Below are positions 30,470-39,272 of a stretch of DNA of 64,000 nt, in pieces. The notes beneath the pieces were generated by a model. It searched no databases. It was not told where the DNA came from and was given only the letters and a program-made list of their open reading frames with translations. How positions within the stretch are numbered: the first letter of the stretch is position 1; each line of letters opens with the position of its first letter. The position numbers were made by a program, and so were the translations under genes. The DNA comes from Mycolicibacterium brumae (GTDB lineage Bacteria > Actinomycetota > Actinomycetes > Mycobacteriales > Mycobacteriaceae), in assembly GCF_025215495.1 (NCBI RefSeq), contig NZ_CP104302.1:682001-746000 (forward strand), given 5' to 3'.

Positions 30470-31417
30470 GTGTCTCTCACCGGCAACACCGCCACCGAAT
30501 GGGTCCCGACCGGATCGGTGACGGTCCGCGTGCCGGGCAAGGTCAATCTGTTCCTGTCCGTCGGCGACACCCGCCCGGACGGCTATCACGAGTTGACGAC
30601 GGTGTTCCACGCCGTGTCGCTGTTCGACCAGGTGGTGGTCGCCAACGCCGATCTGATGTCGCTGACGGTGGTCGGCGAGGGCGCCGACACGCTGCCCACC
30701 GACCGGCGCAACCTGGCCTGGCAGGCCGCCGAGCTGATGGCCGAACACGTCGGACGCTCACCCGATGTGGCGATCACCATCGAGAAGTCCATCCCGGTGG
30801 CCGGCGGCATGGCCGGCGGCAGCGCCGACGCCGCCGCGGTGCTGGTCGCGATGAACACGCTCTGGGAACTCGGTGTGCCCCGCGCCGACCTGCACACCCT
30901 GGCCGCCAAGCTCGGCAGCGACGTGCCGTTCGCGCTGCACGGCGGCACCGCGCTGGGCACCGGCCGCGGCGAGGAGCTGACCACGGTGCTGGCCCGCAGC
31001 ACCTTCCACTGGGTGCTGGCGTTCGCCGATTCGGGGTTGTCCACGCCGAAGGTCTTCGCCGAGATCGATCGGCTACGGCTGACCGGCGCCCAGCCGCGAC
31101 TGTCCGAACCCGAGGCGGTGCTCGCGGCGATGGCCAGCGGCGATCCGACCCGGCTGGCCCCGTTGCTGGGCAACGAACTCCAGCCGGCGGCCCTCAGCCT
31201 GAACCCGGGCCTGCGCCGCACCCTGCGTGCCGGCGTCGAGGCGGGGGCGCTGGCCGGTGTGGTCTCCGGGTCCGGGCCGACGTGCGCGTTCCTCTGCGAG
31301 ACCGTCGACGTCGCCGTCGACGTGTGCAGCCAGTTGGCCGGCGCCGGGGTGTGCCGCACCGTGCGGGTGGCCAGCGGGCCGGTGCACGGCGCCCGGGTGG
31401 TTCCGGCGGGCAAATGA
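30470..31417 (+). CDS. ispE: 4-diphosphocytidyl-2-C-methyl-D-erythritol kinase
   Basis: The 315-residue GHMP kinase of the MEP isoprenoid pathway shows [14 protein letters not shown] at the N-terminus, the ATP loop [17 protein letters not shown] and the C-terminal [14 protein letters not shown] 30470 starts nine bases after the ksgA stop. It completes the rpfB-ksgA-ispE operon. Confidence 0.96.
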   Translation: MSLTGNTATEWVPTGSVTVRVPGKVNLFLSVGDTRPDGYHELTTVFHAVSLFDQVVVANADLMSLTVVGEGADTLPTDRRNLAWQAAELMAEHVGRSPDVAITIEKSIPVAGGMAGGSADAAAVLVAMNTLWELGVPRADLHTLAAKLGSDVPFALHGGTALGTGRGEELTTVLARSTFHWVLAFADSGLSTPKVFAEIDRLRLTGAQPRLSEPEAVLAAMASGDPTRLAPLLGNELQPAALSLNPGLRRTLRAGVEAGALAGVVSGSGPTCAFLCETVDVAVDVCSQLAGAGVCRTVRVASGPVHGARVVPAGK

Positions 31418-31470
31418 CACGCGCATCGAATTCATCACATAGTTTGGTAGTTACTTAAGAGGAGTTTAAG

Positions 31471-31494
31471 ATGAACGGCGGTGATGACTATTAA
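31471..31494 (+). other. Possible 7-codon leader ORF
   Basis: ATG 31471 opens a seven-codon frame (MNGGDDY) behind a strong AAGAGGAG site and ends in TAA, 45 nt before the acyl-AMP ligase gene. Whether it is translated is unknown; it could be a regulatory leader peptide or chance. Confidence 0.3.
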
Positions 31495-31539
31495 CTGGGC
31501 GCCGCCGACGCCATCGCTCCGATTGTCCAGGAGGTTCTC

Positions 31540-33177
31540 GTGAGCAGGTTCACCGAGAAGATGTTCTTCAACGCCCGGAACAGCAACCGGGGAATGGTGA
31601 CGGGTGAGCCCCACGCACCGGTCCGCCAGACCTGGCTCGAAGTGCACGAGCGCGCTCGCCAGGTCGCGGGCGGCCTCGCCGCCGCCGGGATCGGCCACGG
31701 CGACGCCGTCGGCATGCTGGTCGGCGCTCCGGTGGAGATCGCCCCGGCCGCCCAGGGTCTGTGGATGCGCGGCGCGAGCCTGACCATGCTGCACCAGCCC
31801 ACCCCGCGCACCGACCTGGTGATGTGGGCCGAGGAAACCATGAACGTCGTCGGGATGATCGAGGCGAAGGCCGTCATCATCTCCGATCCGTTCCTGGCCG
31901 CGGTCCCGGTGCTGGAGGAAAAGGGCATCACCGTCCTGACCGTCGAGGACCTGCTGAAGGCCGACCCGATCGACCCGATCGAGACCGGCGAGGACGACCT
32001 GGCGCTGATGCAGCTGACCTCGGGCTCGACCGGATCGCCCAAAGCGGTGCAGATCACGCACCGCAATATCTACTCCAACGCCGAGGCGATGTTCGTCGGC
32101 GCGAAGATGGACCCCGACGGCAACGACGTCATGCTCAGCTGGCTGCCGTGCTTCCACGACATGGGCATGGTCGGCTTCCTGACCATCCCGATGTTCTTCG
32201 GCGTCGAGCTGGTCAAGGTCACCCCGATGGACTTCCTGCGCGACACCCTGCTGTGGGCCAAGCTCATCGACAAGTACAAGGGCACCATGACCGCGGCGCC
32301 GAACTTCGCCTACGCGCTGTTCGCCAAGCGGCTGCGCAAGCAGGCCGAGCCGGGTCAGTTCGACCTGTCGTCGCTGCGTTTCGCGCTCTCCGGCGCCGAG
32401 CCGGTAGACCCGGCCGACGTCGAGGATCTGATCGACGCCGGCAAGCCGTTCGGCCTGCGGCCCGAAGCCGTGATGCCGGCCTACGGCATGGCCGAGACCA
32501 CGCTGGCGGTGTCCTTCTCCGACCTGGGCCAGGGCCTGCTGGTCGACGAGGTCGACGCCGACCTGCTGGCCGCGCTGCGCCAGGCCGTCCCGGCCACCAA
32601 GGGCAACACCCGCCGGCTGGCCACCCTCGGCCCGGTGCTGCAGGACCTCGAGGTCCGCATCGTCGACGAGCACGGCAACGTGATGGCCCCCCGCGGCGTC
32701 GGCGTCATCGAACTGCGCGGCGAATGCGTCACCCCCGGCTACCTGACCATGGGCGGCTTCCTGCCGGCCCAGGACGAGCACGGCTGGTACGACACCGGCG
32801 ACCTGGGCTACATCACCGAACTGGGCCACATCGTGGTCTGCGGCCGGGTCAAGGACGTCATCATCATGGCCGGCCGCAACATCTACCCGACCGACATCGA
32901 ACGCGCCGCCGGGCGGGTCGCCGGCGTGCGCCCGGGCTGCGCGGTCGCGGTGCGCCTCGACGCCGGGCACTCCCGGGAGACGTTCGCCGTCGCCGTCGAA
33001 TCCAACGACTACCAGAACCCCGACGAGGTGCACCGGATCGAGCGCCAGGTCGCCCACGAGGTGGTGGCCGAGGTCGACGTCCGGCCGCGCAATGTCGTCG
33101 TGCTCGGGCCGGGCACCATCCCGAAGACCCCGTCGGGCAAGCTGCGCCGGTCCAACTCCGTCGCCCTGGTCACCTAG
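31540..33177 (+). CDS. Fatty acyl-AMP ligase / acyl-CoA synthetase-like
   Basis: The 545-residue protein has the ANL-superfamily AMP-binding loop [36 protein letters not shown] and the C-terminal catalytic Lys in TPSGKLRR. It corresponds in position to Rv1013 (pks16), which despite its name is a FadD-type enzyme activating fatty acids. GTG 31540 follows CAGGAGG. No polyketide synthase partner is adjacent. The substrate is unknown. Confidence 0.92.
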   Translation: MSRFTEKMFFNARNSNRGMVTGEPHAPVRQTWLEVHERARQVAGGLAAAGIGHGDAVGMLVGAPVEIAPAAQGLWMRGASLTMLHQPTPRTDLVMWAEETMNVVGMIEAKAVIISDPFLAAVPVLEEKGITVLTVEDLLKADPIDPIETGEDDLALMQLTSGSTGSPKAVQITHRNIYSNAEAMFVGAKMDPDGNDVMLSWLPCFHDMGMVGFLTIPMFFGVELVKVTPMDFLRDTLLWAKLIDKYKGTMTAAPNFAYALFAKRLRKQAEPGQFDLSSLRFALSGAEPVDPADVEDLIDAGKPFGLRPEAVMPAYGMAETTLAVSFSDLGQGLLVDEVDADLLAALRQAVPATKGNTRRLATLGPVLQDLEVRIVDEHGNVMAPRGVGVIELRGECVTPGYLTMGGFLPAQDEHGWYDTGDLGYITELGHIVVCGRVKDVIIMAGRNIYPTDIERAAGRVAGVRPGCAVAVRLDAGHSRETFAVAVESNDYQNPDEVHRIERQVAHEVVAEVDVRPRNVVVLGPGTIPKTPSGKLRRSNSVALVT

Positions 33178-33192
33178 GTTCGGGACCGGAAC

Positions 33193-33438
33193 ATGAGGGC
33201 CGTGGCGACGATCGCACTGATCGGTGCGACGACGTCGATGATCGCGCTGATTTCGGCGCCGGGCGCCGTCGCCAGGCAATCCTGCCGGGGCGGCGACGGA
33301 AACGTGGTGTGCGAGACCAACGGCAGCGTTTCGATCAAGAGCGTGCCGCACATCCGCGCCCCGCAGGCCAACGTCTTCTGGCCCGGGCTGGGCCCCGGGG
33401 CGTTCGTCGGCGGCCCGGTCGGCGTCATCGGTTGGTAG
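33193..33438 (+). CDS. CETNGS-motif small exported protein 1
   Basis: The 81-residue product starts at ATG 33193, 15 nt after the ligase gene, with a signal peptide ending near GAVARQ. The mature peptide of about 53 residues holds the cluster motif: Cys, eight residues, Cys-Glu-Thr-Asn-Gly-Ser, then SIKSVPHIRAPQ, and ends in GVIGW. The two cysteines probably form a disulfide. The function is unknown; it is the first of five paralogues. Confidence 0.78.
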   Translation: MRAVATIALIGATTSMIALISAPGAVARQSCRGGDGNVVCETNGSVSIKSVPHIRAPQANVFWPGLGPGAFVGGPVGVIGW

Positions 33439-33558
33439 TCCCGGCAGCGAAAACTGATTGCCAAAGTCATCAATTTTCCCCACCAGGCGCCGCAGGCCTT
33501 ACGCACAGGGGCGAGTGTCACTTACTGTGGAGGCACACAGTGACCGAGAGGGGGCCCA

Positions 33559-33825
33559 ATGATTAGACGCAACACCGCATCGGTGACTAGACGCAACACC
33601 GCATCGGTGTCGGCGACGATCGTGGGCGCCGCACTGATCGGCGCTGTGCTGGCGGCCGCCCCGGCCGGCGCTCAACCCGAATGTCGGGAAGCCGGGGCCA
33701 CCATGCGCTGCGAGACCAATGGCAGCGTGCAGATCACCACCGGGCCGCGGAGCCGGGCGCAGACGCCGGCGCAGCAGATGCCGGGCATGATGATGGCGCC
33801 GTGGCAGATTTACCTGGACAAGTAG
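33559..33825 (+). CDS. CETNGS-motif small exported protein 2
   Basis: The 88-residue paralogue has the motif ECREAGATMRCETNGS followed by VQITTGPRSRAQ. It is the most divergent member: its tail is Met-rich and ends WQIYLDK instead of GW. A 24-bp tandem duplication encodes RRNTASV twice at the N-terminus (33565-33585, 33589-33609) and leaves a second possible start, GTG 33583. GAGAGGGGG precedes ATG 33559. Confidence 0.72.
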   Translation: MIRRNTASVTRRNTASVSATIVGAALIGAVLAAAPAGAQPECREAGATMRCETNGSVQITTGPRSRAQTPAQQMPGMMMAPWQIYLDK

Positions 33826-33922
33826 CCGCCCGGACTCCGGTTTCCGCAGTTTCTGAAGTTTCCGATCAGCCCGCCAAGGGTGAATCACCGTTGAATTTCT
33901 CATTACCCGAGGGGGAGCCTGA

Positions 33923-34159
33923 ATGAATACCCGCGCAACGATGGCATTGGCCGCGACGGGCTTGATCGTCGTTTCGATGATTTCCTCACCGGTCGCCGGC
34001 GCACGGCAGAGCTGTCGCGACACCGGTGGAGCCATCCGGTGTGAGACCAGTGGCAGCACCTCGATCAAGGCCGTGCCGCAGACCCGGGCAATGGGTCCGC
34101 AAGCCGGAATGATCGGCGGCATCGGCGGACTTCGCCGCGGGATGCTGTGGGGCTGGTAG
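33923..34159 (+). CDS. CETNGS-motif small exported protein 3
   Basis: The 78-residue product has a signal peptide (cleavage near VAGARQ) and the motif SCRDTGGAIRCETSGSTSI, followed by KAVPQTRAMG, a Gly/Ile/Met stretch and terminal MLWGW. GAGGGGGAG precedes ATG 33923. It is closest to the copy at 34772. Confidence 0.75.
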   Translation: MNTRATMALAATGLIVVSMISSPVAGARQSCRDTGGAIRCETSGSTSIKAVPQTRAMGPQAGMIGGIGGLRRGMLWGW

Positions 34160-34264
34160 CACCCCCCGGACGAAAATTCGGCGTTCATCGCGCACCTCGC
34201 GCGAATCCGGATTGCTCATGTTAAGTTCCATACCAAACTCAAAGAATTCGATGAAAGGACCGCA

Positions 34265-34732
34265 ATGGCGTTGACCCGCACGGTTTCTGCACTCTTCGCA
34301 GGAGGCGTCGCCGCCGCTGCGATCTCGATGGGCGTTGCGTGGGCCGGTGGCCCGGACGGCTATAACGAGGACAACGGTTACGTGGAGCCTGCCGTGAATT
34401 CCGACCCCTCCGACGATGTCTATGAGGCCGTCGGCTCCGGGTACGTCGGGGACTCGCTGGTCGGCTTCCGCGCCACCGGCGACAACAAGGGCGCCGCGAC
34501 CGCGAACGTCATCGCGGCCTGCGAGGCCGGCGGCGGCATGGACTGCAGCTGGGACGAGGTGACCAGCGACAATCTGTGCATCGTCTCCATCGGCAACGAC
34601 AACACCGGCCAGGTCGGTGGCGGCGCCGGCGCCAACCCCGCTGCGGCGCGTGACGACGCGTTCGCGCACGCCGCCGAGGGCGGCTACCCATTCGACCCCA
34701 GCGCCCGGACGCTGATCGAAGCCTGCCCGTAA
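34265..34732 (+). CDS. DUF4189-like secreted protein
   Basis: The 155-residue product starts at ATG 34265 behind GAAAGGA, with a signal peptide ending near AWAGGP. The mature part has the spacing of DUF4189 proteins: GFRATGDNKGAATANVIAACEAG, then CSW, NLCIVSIGND, a second Ala-rich helix and terminal EACP, with four cysteines. It interrupts the CETNGS cluster and has a different sequence family. The role of DUF4189 is not known. Confidence 0.75.
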   Translation: MALTRTVSALFAGGVAAAAISMGVAWAGGPDGYNEDNGYVEPAVNSDPSDDVYEAVGSGYVGDSLVGFRATGDNKGAATANVIAACEAGGGMDCSWDEVTSDNLCIVSIGNDNTGQVGGGAGANPAAARDDAFAHAAEGGYPFDPSARTLIEACP

Positions 34733-34771
34733 TTCAGCTCCGCCCGACCAATCCCTAGAAAGGGGAACCGC

Positions 34772-35005
34772 ATGAACACGCGTAGGAAAGTTGCCCTGTT
34801 GGCTGCGGCGCTGATGTCGGTTTCGTTGATCTCGGCGCCGGGCGCCATGGCGCGCCCGAATTGCCGGGAAAGCGGCGGCAAGACCCGCTGCGAGACCAAC
34901 GGCAGCACCTCGATAAAGGCCGTGCCGCAGACCCGGGCGCAGCAGCCGGGGCAGGGCCTGGGTGGCATCGGCGGCGTCCGTCGCGACACCCTCTTCGGCT
35001 GGTAA
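34772..35005 (+). CDS. CETNGS-motif small exported protein 4
   Basis: The 77-residue product starts at ATG 34772 behind AGAAAGGGGA. Its signal peptide ends near GAMARP and the motif is NCRESGGKTRCETNGSTSI, followed by KAVPQTRAQQPGQ and terminal TLFGW. It shares its MNTR start and GLGGIGGVRR-type tail with copy 3, so the two look like a recent duplication. Confidence 0.77.
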   Translation: MNTRRKVALLAAALMSVSLISAPGAMARPNCRESGGKTRCETNGSTSIKAVPQTRAQQPGQGLGGIGGVRRDTLFGW

Positions 35006-35040
35006 CCCGACCACGATTGCGGCCTGCTCCGGCAGGCCCC

Positions 35041-35076
35041 AAAGACCTCGACCTGATATGTCAGGTCGAGGTCTTT
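35041..35076. terminator. 16-bp perfect hairpin terminator
   Basis: AAAGACCTCGACCTGA and its exact complement flank a TATG loop, with TCTTT at the end of the descending arm. It lies 36 nt past the stop of CETNGS copy 4 and separates it from copy 5. Confidence 0.88.
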
Positions 35077-35198
35077 CGTGTGTAGGGCCCCGGACAGTGA
35101 TGTGACGAAGCCATGGAGTTCATGGAGCTCCGCCCCGGTCTTGGTGACTCTGGATGGTGTAAGCGAATCCAGACCCCACAGAGAGGGGAGGCCGAAAA

Positions 35199-35447
35199 AT
35201 GAAGTTACGCAACAAGAGCGCAGTCGCTGCGGCCGGCTTGATGGCGATGTCGATGGTCGCGGCGCCGATGGTGACCGCGACGGAGGCGCAGGCGCGGCCG
35301 GTCTGCGAGCAGACCGCGACCAAGACGCGGTGTGAGACCAATGGCAGCACGTCGATCAAGGTCGTGCCGCAGACCCGGGCGCCGATGAGCGGCCAGCAGA
35401 TGGGCGCCTTGGGCATGGTCCCGCGCCAGATCTTCCTCGGCTGGTAA
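35199..35447 (+). CDS. CETNGS-motif small exported protein 5
   Basis: The 82-residue product starts at ATG 35199 with a signal peptide ending near EAQARP. The motif is VCEQTATKTRCETNGSTSI, followed by KVVPQTRAPMSGQQ and terminal IFLGW. It has its own upstream region of 120 bp after the hairpin terminator, so it is probably transcribed separately. The function is unknown. Confidence 0.77.
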   Translation: MKLRNKSAVAAAGLMAMSMVAAPMVTATEAQARPVCEQTATKTRCETNGSTSIKVVPQTRAPMSGQQMGALGMVPRQIFLGW

Positions 35448-35457
35448 CCGCACGCCG

Positions 35458-35486
35458 CTGGCCGGGTAAGCCCCGGCTCAGGCCAG
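35458..35486. terminator. Hairpin between convergent genes
   Basis: CTGGCC and GGCCAG enclose an inner GCCGGG-TAAGC-CCCGGC stem between CETNGS copy 5 and pth, which converge here. There is no T tract, so termination is only a suggestion. Confidence 0.4.
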
Positions 35487-35503
35487 GCCCCGGTCAGTAG
35501 GCC

Positions 35504-36082
35504 TCAAGCCCAAGCGTGCACGATGTTCTGGGCTGGCTCCAGCCCCTGTGCGACAAGCAATTCCGCGGCATCGGCCGCCTGCTCGCAAACGGTGGGGACC
35601 TCGGCGCGTTCGACGGAGCTGAACGGCTCCAGTACGAACGTCGCTGGGTCCTTGCGGCCGGGTGGGCGGCCGATGCCGATGCGGACCCGCTGAAAATCCT
35701 TTGTTCCCAACGCAGAAGCCACCGACTTCAGCCCATTGTGGCCGCCCTCGCCGCCGCCCCGCTTGAGCCGGATGCGCCCGAAGTCGATGTCGAGCTCGTC
35801 GTGCACCACGATGACCTCAGCGGGCGGCGTCGAATAGAACTTGGCCAGCGGACCGACCTGACGACCGGATTCGTTCATGTACACCCGCGGCTTGGCCAGC
35901 ACCACGGCGCGGCCGCCGATCCGGCCGGTGACAACCTCAGCGCCGGACTTCTTGTGCGCCTTGAAGGTTTCGCCCATTCGGCCCGCCAGCAGGTCGACGA
36001 CCATGAACCCGACATTGTGTCGGGTGTTGGCGTACCGGGGTCCGGGGTTGCCAAGGCCGACGACGAGCAGTGTGTCGGCCAT
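35504..36082 (-). CDS. pth: Peptidyl-tRNA hydrolase
   Basis: The 192-residue enzyme recycles peptidyl-tRNA released during translation. Family motifs are [20 protein letters not shown] (catalytic His), [18 protein letters not shown] and [12 protein letters not shown]. It follows rplY on the same strand with 29 bp between, the usual mycobacterial pair. Confidence 0.96.
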   Translation of the reverse strand: MADTLLVVGLGNPGPRYANTRHNVGFMVVDLLAGRMGETFKAHKKSGAEVVTGRIGGRAVVLAKPRVYMNESGRQVGPLAKFYSTPPAEVIVVHDELDIDFGRIRLKRGGGEGGHNGLKSVASALGTKDFQRVRIGIGRPPGRKDPATFVLEPFSSVERAEVPTVCEQAADAAELLVAQGLEPAQNIVHAWA

Positions 36083-36111
36083 GGCAAACCCCGTCGATCC
36101 TCGAAGTGCTG

Positions 36112-36762
36112 TTACTCGGCGGCTTCCTCGCCGGCTTCCTCGGCGGCCTCGGCCGGCGCGGCGCCGGCATCGTCGCCGGCGCCCTCGTCGTCCATCTCTT
36201 GGGCCGTCGGCGCCTCGACTACGTTGACCACCAGCAGTTCCGGGTCGGAGACCAGGGTGACGCCCTTGGGCAGCTCGACCTGGCCGGCGGCGATCTGGGT
36301 GCCGGCTTCGATGCCCTCGACGGAGATGACCAGCTGCTCGGGGATGGACAGCGCCTCGGCCTCGATCTCGATGGCGTTGGTCTCCTGGGTGACCAGGGTG
36401 CCGGAGGCGGCTTCGCCCTCGACGATCACGTTGACCTCGACGGTGACCTTCTCACCGCGGCGCACGACCAGCAGGTCGGCGTGCTGGATGTTGCGGCGGA
36501 TCGGGTGGATGTCGAGCGCCTTGGTCAGCGCCAACTGCTCCTTGCCCTCAATGTCGAGCACCAGCACCGCGTTGGTGCCGGAGTTCCGCAGCACCGCGGC
36601 GAGATCGTGGGCGTTGAGCAGCAGGTGGCGGGGATCCTCGCCGTGGCCGTAGAGCACGGCCGGGACCTGGCCCGCACGGCGGGCCCGGCGCGAGGCGCCC
36701 TTGCCGGTCTCCTCGCGGACGACCGCGCTCAGGTTATTGCTGGTGGTGGCGTTCTTGGCCAT
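36112..36762 (-). CDS. rplY: 50S ribosomal protein L25/Ctc form
   Basis: The 216-residue protein binds 5S rRNA. It has the L25 domain ([24 protein letters not shown], about residues 12-90), a TL5/Ctc C-terminal domain and an acidic Ala/Glu-rich tail. ATG 36762 follows AGGAG; an in-frame ATG four codons earlier is possible. The longer frame to 36879 has no support. Confidence 0.95.
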   Translation of the reverse strand: MAKNATTSNNLSAVVREETGKGASRRARRAGQVPAVLYGHGEDPRHLLLNAHDLAAVLRNSGTNAVLVLDIEGKEQLALTKALDIHPIRRNIQHADLLVVRRGEKVTVEVNVIVEGEAASGTLVTQETNAIEIEAEALSIPEQLVISVEGIEAGTQIAAGQVELPKGVTLVSDPELLVVNVVEAPTAQEMDDEGAGDDAGAAPAEAAEEAGEEAAE

Positions 36763-36894
36763 GTCGCTCCTCATATGTCGTACCTGGGTGTGGGGCACGG
36801 CAAGAGCAGACAATCCGCGATTCGCGGGTCCCCGTCGATAACGGTGGCTTCTCACCACCCTCGCCGTGACGCCCGACAAGGGTAGCGCAGGCGC

Positions 36895-37755
36895 CTATCC
36901 GAACTCCACCCCGGTGAGTTTCTCCGACAACGACCACAGCCGGGCCGCGGTGTTGTCACTGCGGGCCAGCGGGCTGCGCCCGACGGCCCGGCTGGGCCCG
37001 GCGAAGCCGAACCGCGGGCCGATGAAGGTGTCCCCGGCCAGGTCCTGGGACGCCGCGAACAACGTTTGGCGCGCGCCGAAATCCGCGCTGGTGGCCAGCC
37101 GGTTGCTGACCGCCATCACCTTGTCCGACACACCCCCGGTGTGGCCCTGCAGATTGGTCGCCGAATACCCCGGGTGCGCGGCCAGCGCCCGCACCGAGGA
37201 CCCGGCGCGGTCCAGCCGTCGCTGCAACTCGCGGGTGAACAGCAGATTGGCCAGCTTGGACTGGCCGTAGGCCAGCCACGCCGAGTACGGCTTGGCCTTC
37301 CAGTTCAGGTCGTCGAGGCTGACCCAGCCCAGGTAGTGCGCCGACGAGGACACCGTGACCACTCGATCGGTGATCTGCGGCAGCAGCAGCCCGGTGAGCG
37401 CGAAATGCCCGAGGTGGTTCACCCCGATCTGGCTCTCGAAACCGTCGGCGGTCAACGCGTACGGCACCGCCATGATCCCGGCGTTGTTGACCAACACGTC
37501 GACGTCCCCGTCGACGCCTTCGGCGAAGGCGCGCACCGACGCCAGGTTGGCCAGATCCAGCTGGCGGACCTCGACGTCGCCGTACATCGTCTCGGCGGCT
37601 TCGCGGCCCTTGTCCACGTTGCGCACCGCCAAGATGGTGCGCGCGCCGACCCGGGCCAGCTCACGCGCGGTCACCTCGCCCAGGCCGCTGTTCGCGCCGG
37701 TGACGATGACCGTGCGCCCCTCGAAGGAGGGCAGTTCGCCTGCGGTCCAGGTCAT
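36895..37755 (-). CDS. Short-chain dehydrogenase/reductase
   Basis: The 286-residue NAD(P)-dependent oxidoreductase has the cofactor motif VTGANSGLG, NNAGIM and the catalytic pair in AYGQSKLAN with Ser in VSSSAHY. It resembles the retinol-dehydrogenase-like SDRs common in mycobacteria; the substrate is unknown. Its ATG overlaps the arsC stop by one base (TAATG). It and arsC occupy the place where M. tuberculosis has lpqT. Confidence 0.9.
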   Translation of the reverse strand: MTWTAGELPSFEGRTVIVTGANSGLGEVTARELARVGARTILAVRNVDKGREAAETMYGDVEVRQLDLANLASVRAFAEGVDGDVDVLVNNAGIMAVPYALTADGFESQIGVNHLGHFALTGLLLPQITDRVVTVSSSAHYLGWVSLDDLNWKAKPYSAWLAYGQSKLANLLFTRELQRRLDRAGSSVRALAAHPGYSATNLQGHTGGVSDKVMAVSNRLATSADFGARQTLFAASQDLAGDTFIGPRFGFAGPSRAVGRSPLARSDNTAARLWSLSEKLTGVEFG

Positions 37756-38093
37756 TACAGGATCTCGTTGACCGAATCGATCGGACGGGCCAGGCGCACG
37801 CCCTTGTCGGTGACGACGAACGGCCGCTCGATCAGGATCGGGTGCTCGGCCATCGCGTCGAGCAGCTGCTCATCGGTGGCCTCCGCCAGATTCAGCTCGC
37901 CGTAGAGCGATTCGCGTTTGCGCACCGCGGCCCGCACCTCGATGCCGGCGTCGTCAATCAGCTTGGCCAACTCGTCCCGGGTGGGCGGGGTCTTCAGATA
38001 CAGCACGATTTCCGGATCGATCCCGTTGTCCCGCAACAGCTCCAGCGTCTTGCGCGACGTGGAGCACTTGGGGTTGTGGTAGATCCGCGCCAT
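37755..38093 (-). CDS. arsC: Arsenate reductase (glutaredoxin type)
   Basis: The 112-residue thioredoxin-fold protein has the active-site Cys in YHNPKCSTSRKTLELL, a conserved Arg in ESLYGELNL-type position and the cis-Pro segment LIERPFVV. ArsC reduces arsenate with glutathione or another thiol; mycobacteria lack glutathione, so mycothiol or thioredoxin would serve (inference). No arsenite pump or ArsR is adjacent. It starts one base after the prs stop. Confidence 0.9.
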   Translation of the reverse strand: MARIYHNPKCSTSRKTLELLRDNGIDPEIVLYLKTPPTRDELAKLIDDAGIEVRAAVRKRESLYGELNLAEATDEQLLDAMAEHPILIERPFVVTDKGVRLARPIDSVNEIL

Positions 38094-38094
38094 G

Positions 38095-39084
38095 CTAGGC
38101 CGAACCGTCGAACAGCCCGGTCACCGAACCGTTGTCGAACACCTCGCGGATGGTCGAGGCCAGCAGCGGCGCGATGGACAGCACGGTCAGCGTGGGGAAG
38201 CGCTTCTCCTCGGCGATCGGCAGCGTGTTGGTGACGATCACCTCGCGGGCGCCGCATTCGGCCAGCCGCTGCGCGGCCGGGTCGGACAGCACGCCGTGGG
38301 TGGCCGCGATGATCACGTCCTTGGCGCCGTCCTGGTGCAGCAGTTTCACCGCGCCGGCGATGGTGCCGCCGGTGTCGATCATGTCGTCGGTCAGGATGCA
38401 GGTCTTGCCCTTGACCTCACCGACGACCCGGTTGGACACCACCTGGTTGGGCACCAGCGGGTCGCGGGTCTTGTGGATGAAGGCCAGCGGGACGCCGCCC
38501 AGGGCGTCGGCCCACTTCTCCGCGACCCGGACGCGGCCGGAGTCGGGGGAGACCACGACCAGGTCCTGATCGGCGTAGCTCTCGGCGATGTGGCTGCACA
38601 GCAGCGACTGGCCGCGCATGTGGTCCACCGGCCCGTCGAAGAAGCCCTGGATCTGGTCGGTGTGCAGATCGACGGTGATGATGCGATCCGCGCCCGCGGT
38701 CTTGAGCAGATCGGCGACCAGCCGCGCGGAGATCGGCTCACGGCCGCGGTGCTTCTTGTCCTGCCGGGCGTACGGGTAGAACGGCATGATCGCGGTGATG
38801 CGCTTGGCGCTGCCGCGCTTGAGCGCGTCGATCATGATCAGCTGCTCCATCAGCCAGGTGTTCAGCGGCGCCGGGTGGCTCTGCAGCACGAACGCGTCGC
38901 AGCCGCGCACCGACTCGTTGAACCGCACGAAGATCTCGCCGTTGGCGAAGTCCCGCGCGGTTTGCGGCGTCACCTCGACACCCAGCTCCTTGGCCACCTG
39001 CTCGGCCAGCTCGGGGTGCGCCCGACCCGCGAAGAGCATCAGATTCTTACGGTTGTCGGTCCATTCCTGGCCCACTTGCGCCAC
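38095..39084 (-). CDS. prs: Ribose-phosphate pyrophosphokinase
   Basis: The 329-residue enzyme makes PRPP. It shows the N-terminal FAGRAHPELAEQVA, the flexible loop ARQDKKHRGREPI, the metal site VDLHTDQIQGFFD and the PRPP loop LTDDMIDTGGTI. It is followed tightly by arsC and the SDR gene, forming a three-gene run. Confidence 0.97.
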   Translation of the reverse strand: MAQVGQEWTDNRKNLMLFAGRAHPELAEQVAKELGVEVTPQTARDFANGEIFVRFNESVRGCDAFVLQSHPAPLNTWLMEQLIMIDALKRGSAKRITAIMPFYPYARQDKKHRGREPISARLVADLLKTAGADRIITVDLHTDQIQGFFDGPVDHMRGQSLLCSHIAESYADQDLVVVSPDSGRVRVAEKWADALGGVPLAFIHKTRDPLVPNQVVSNRVVGEVKGKTCILTDDMIDTGGTIAGAVKLLHQDGAKDVIIAATHGVLSDPAAQRLAECGAREVIVTNTLPIAEEKRFPTLTVLSIAPLLASTIREVFDNGSVTGLFDGSA

Positions 39085-39184
39085 CCTCGCCTCGGGGATC
39101 GATACGCGCCAATCTTACGAACACCGGTTACCCATGCGTACCCGGGTTGCCCGAAACCGAACGCGCGGTGGCCGCGAGGTGCTG

Positions 39185-39265
39185 CGTGTACACAAATGGG
39201 GCCGCAGCGGGCCTTCGTTTGGATTATCCAAACGACGCTCGCCACAGGCCCCATTTCGGTACGCG
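39185..39265. repeat. 81-bp near-perfect palindrome behind glmU
   Basis: The element is symmetric about base 39225. The core TCGTTTGGAT-T-ATCCAAACGA is perfect, the middle AGCGGGC/GCTCGC pairs with a wobble, AAATGGGGCC pairs exactly with GGCCCCATTT, and both ends carry GTAC (39188-39191, 39259-39262). It ends eight bases after the glmU stop. Confidence 0.92.
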
Positions 39266-39272
39266 TGCGGAG

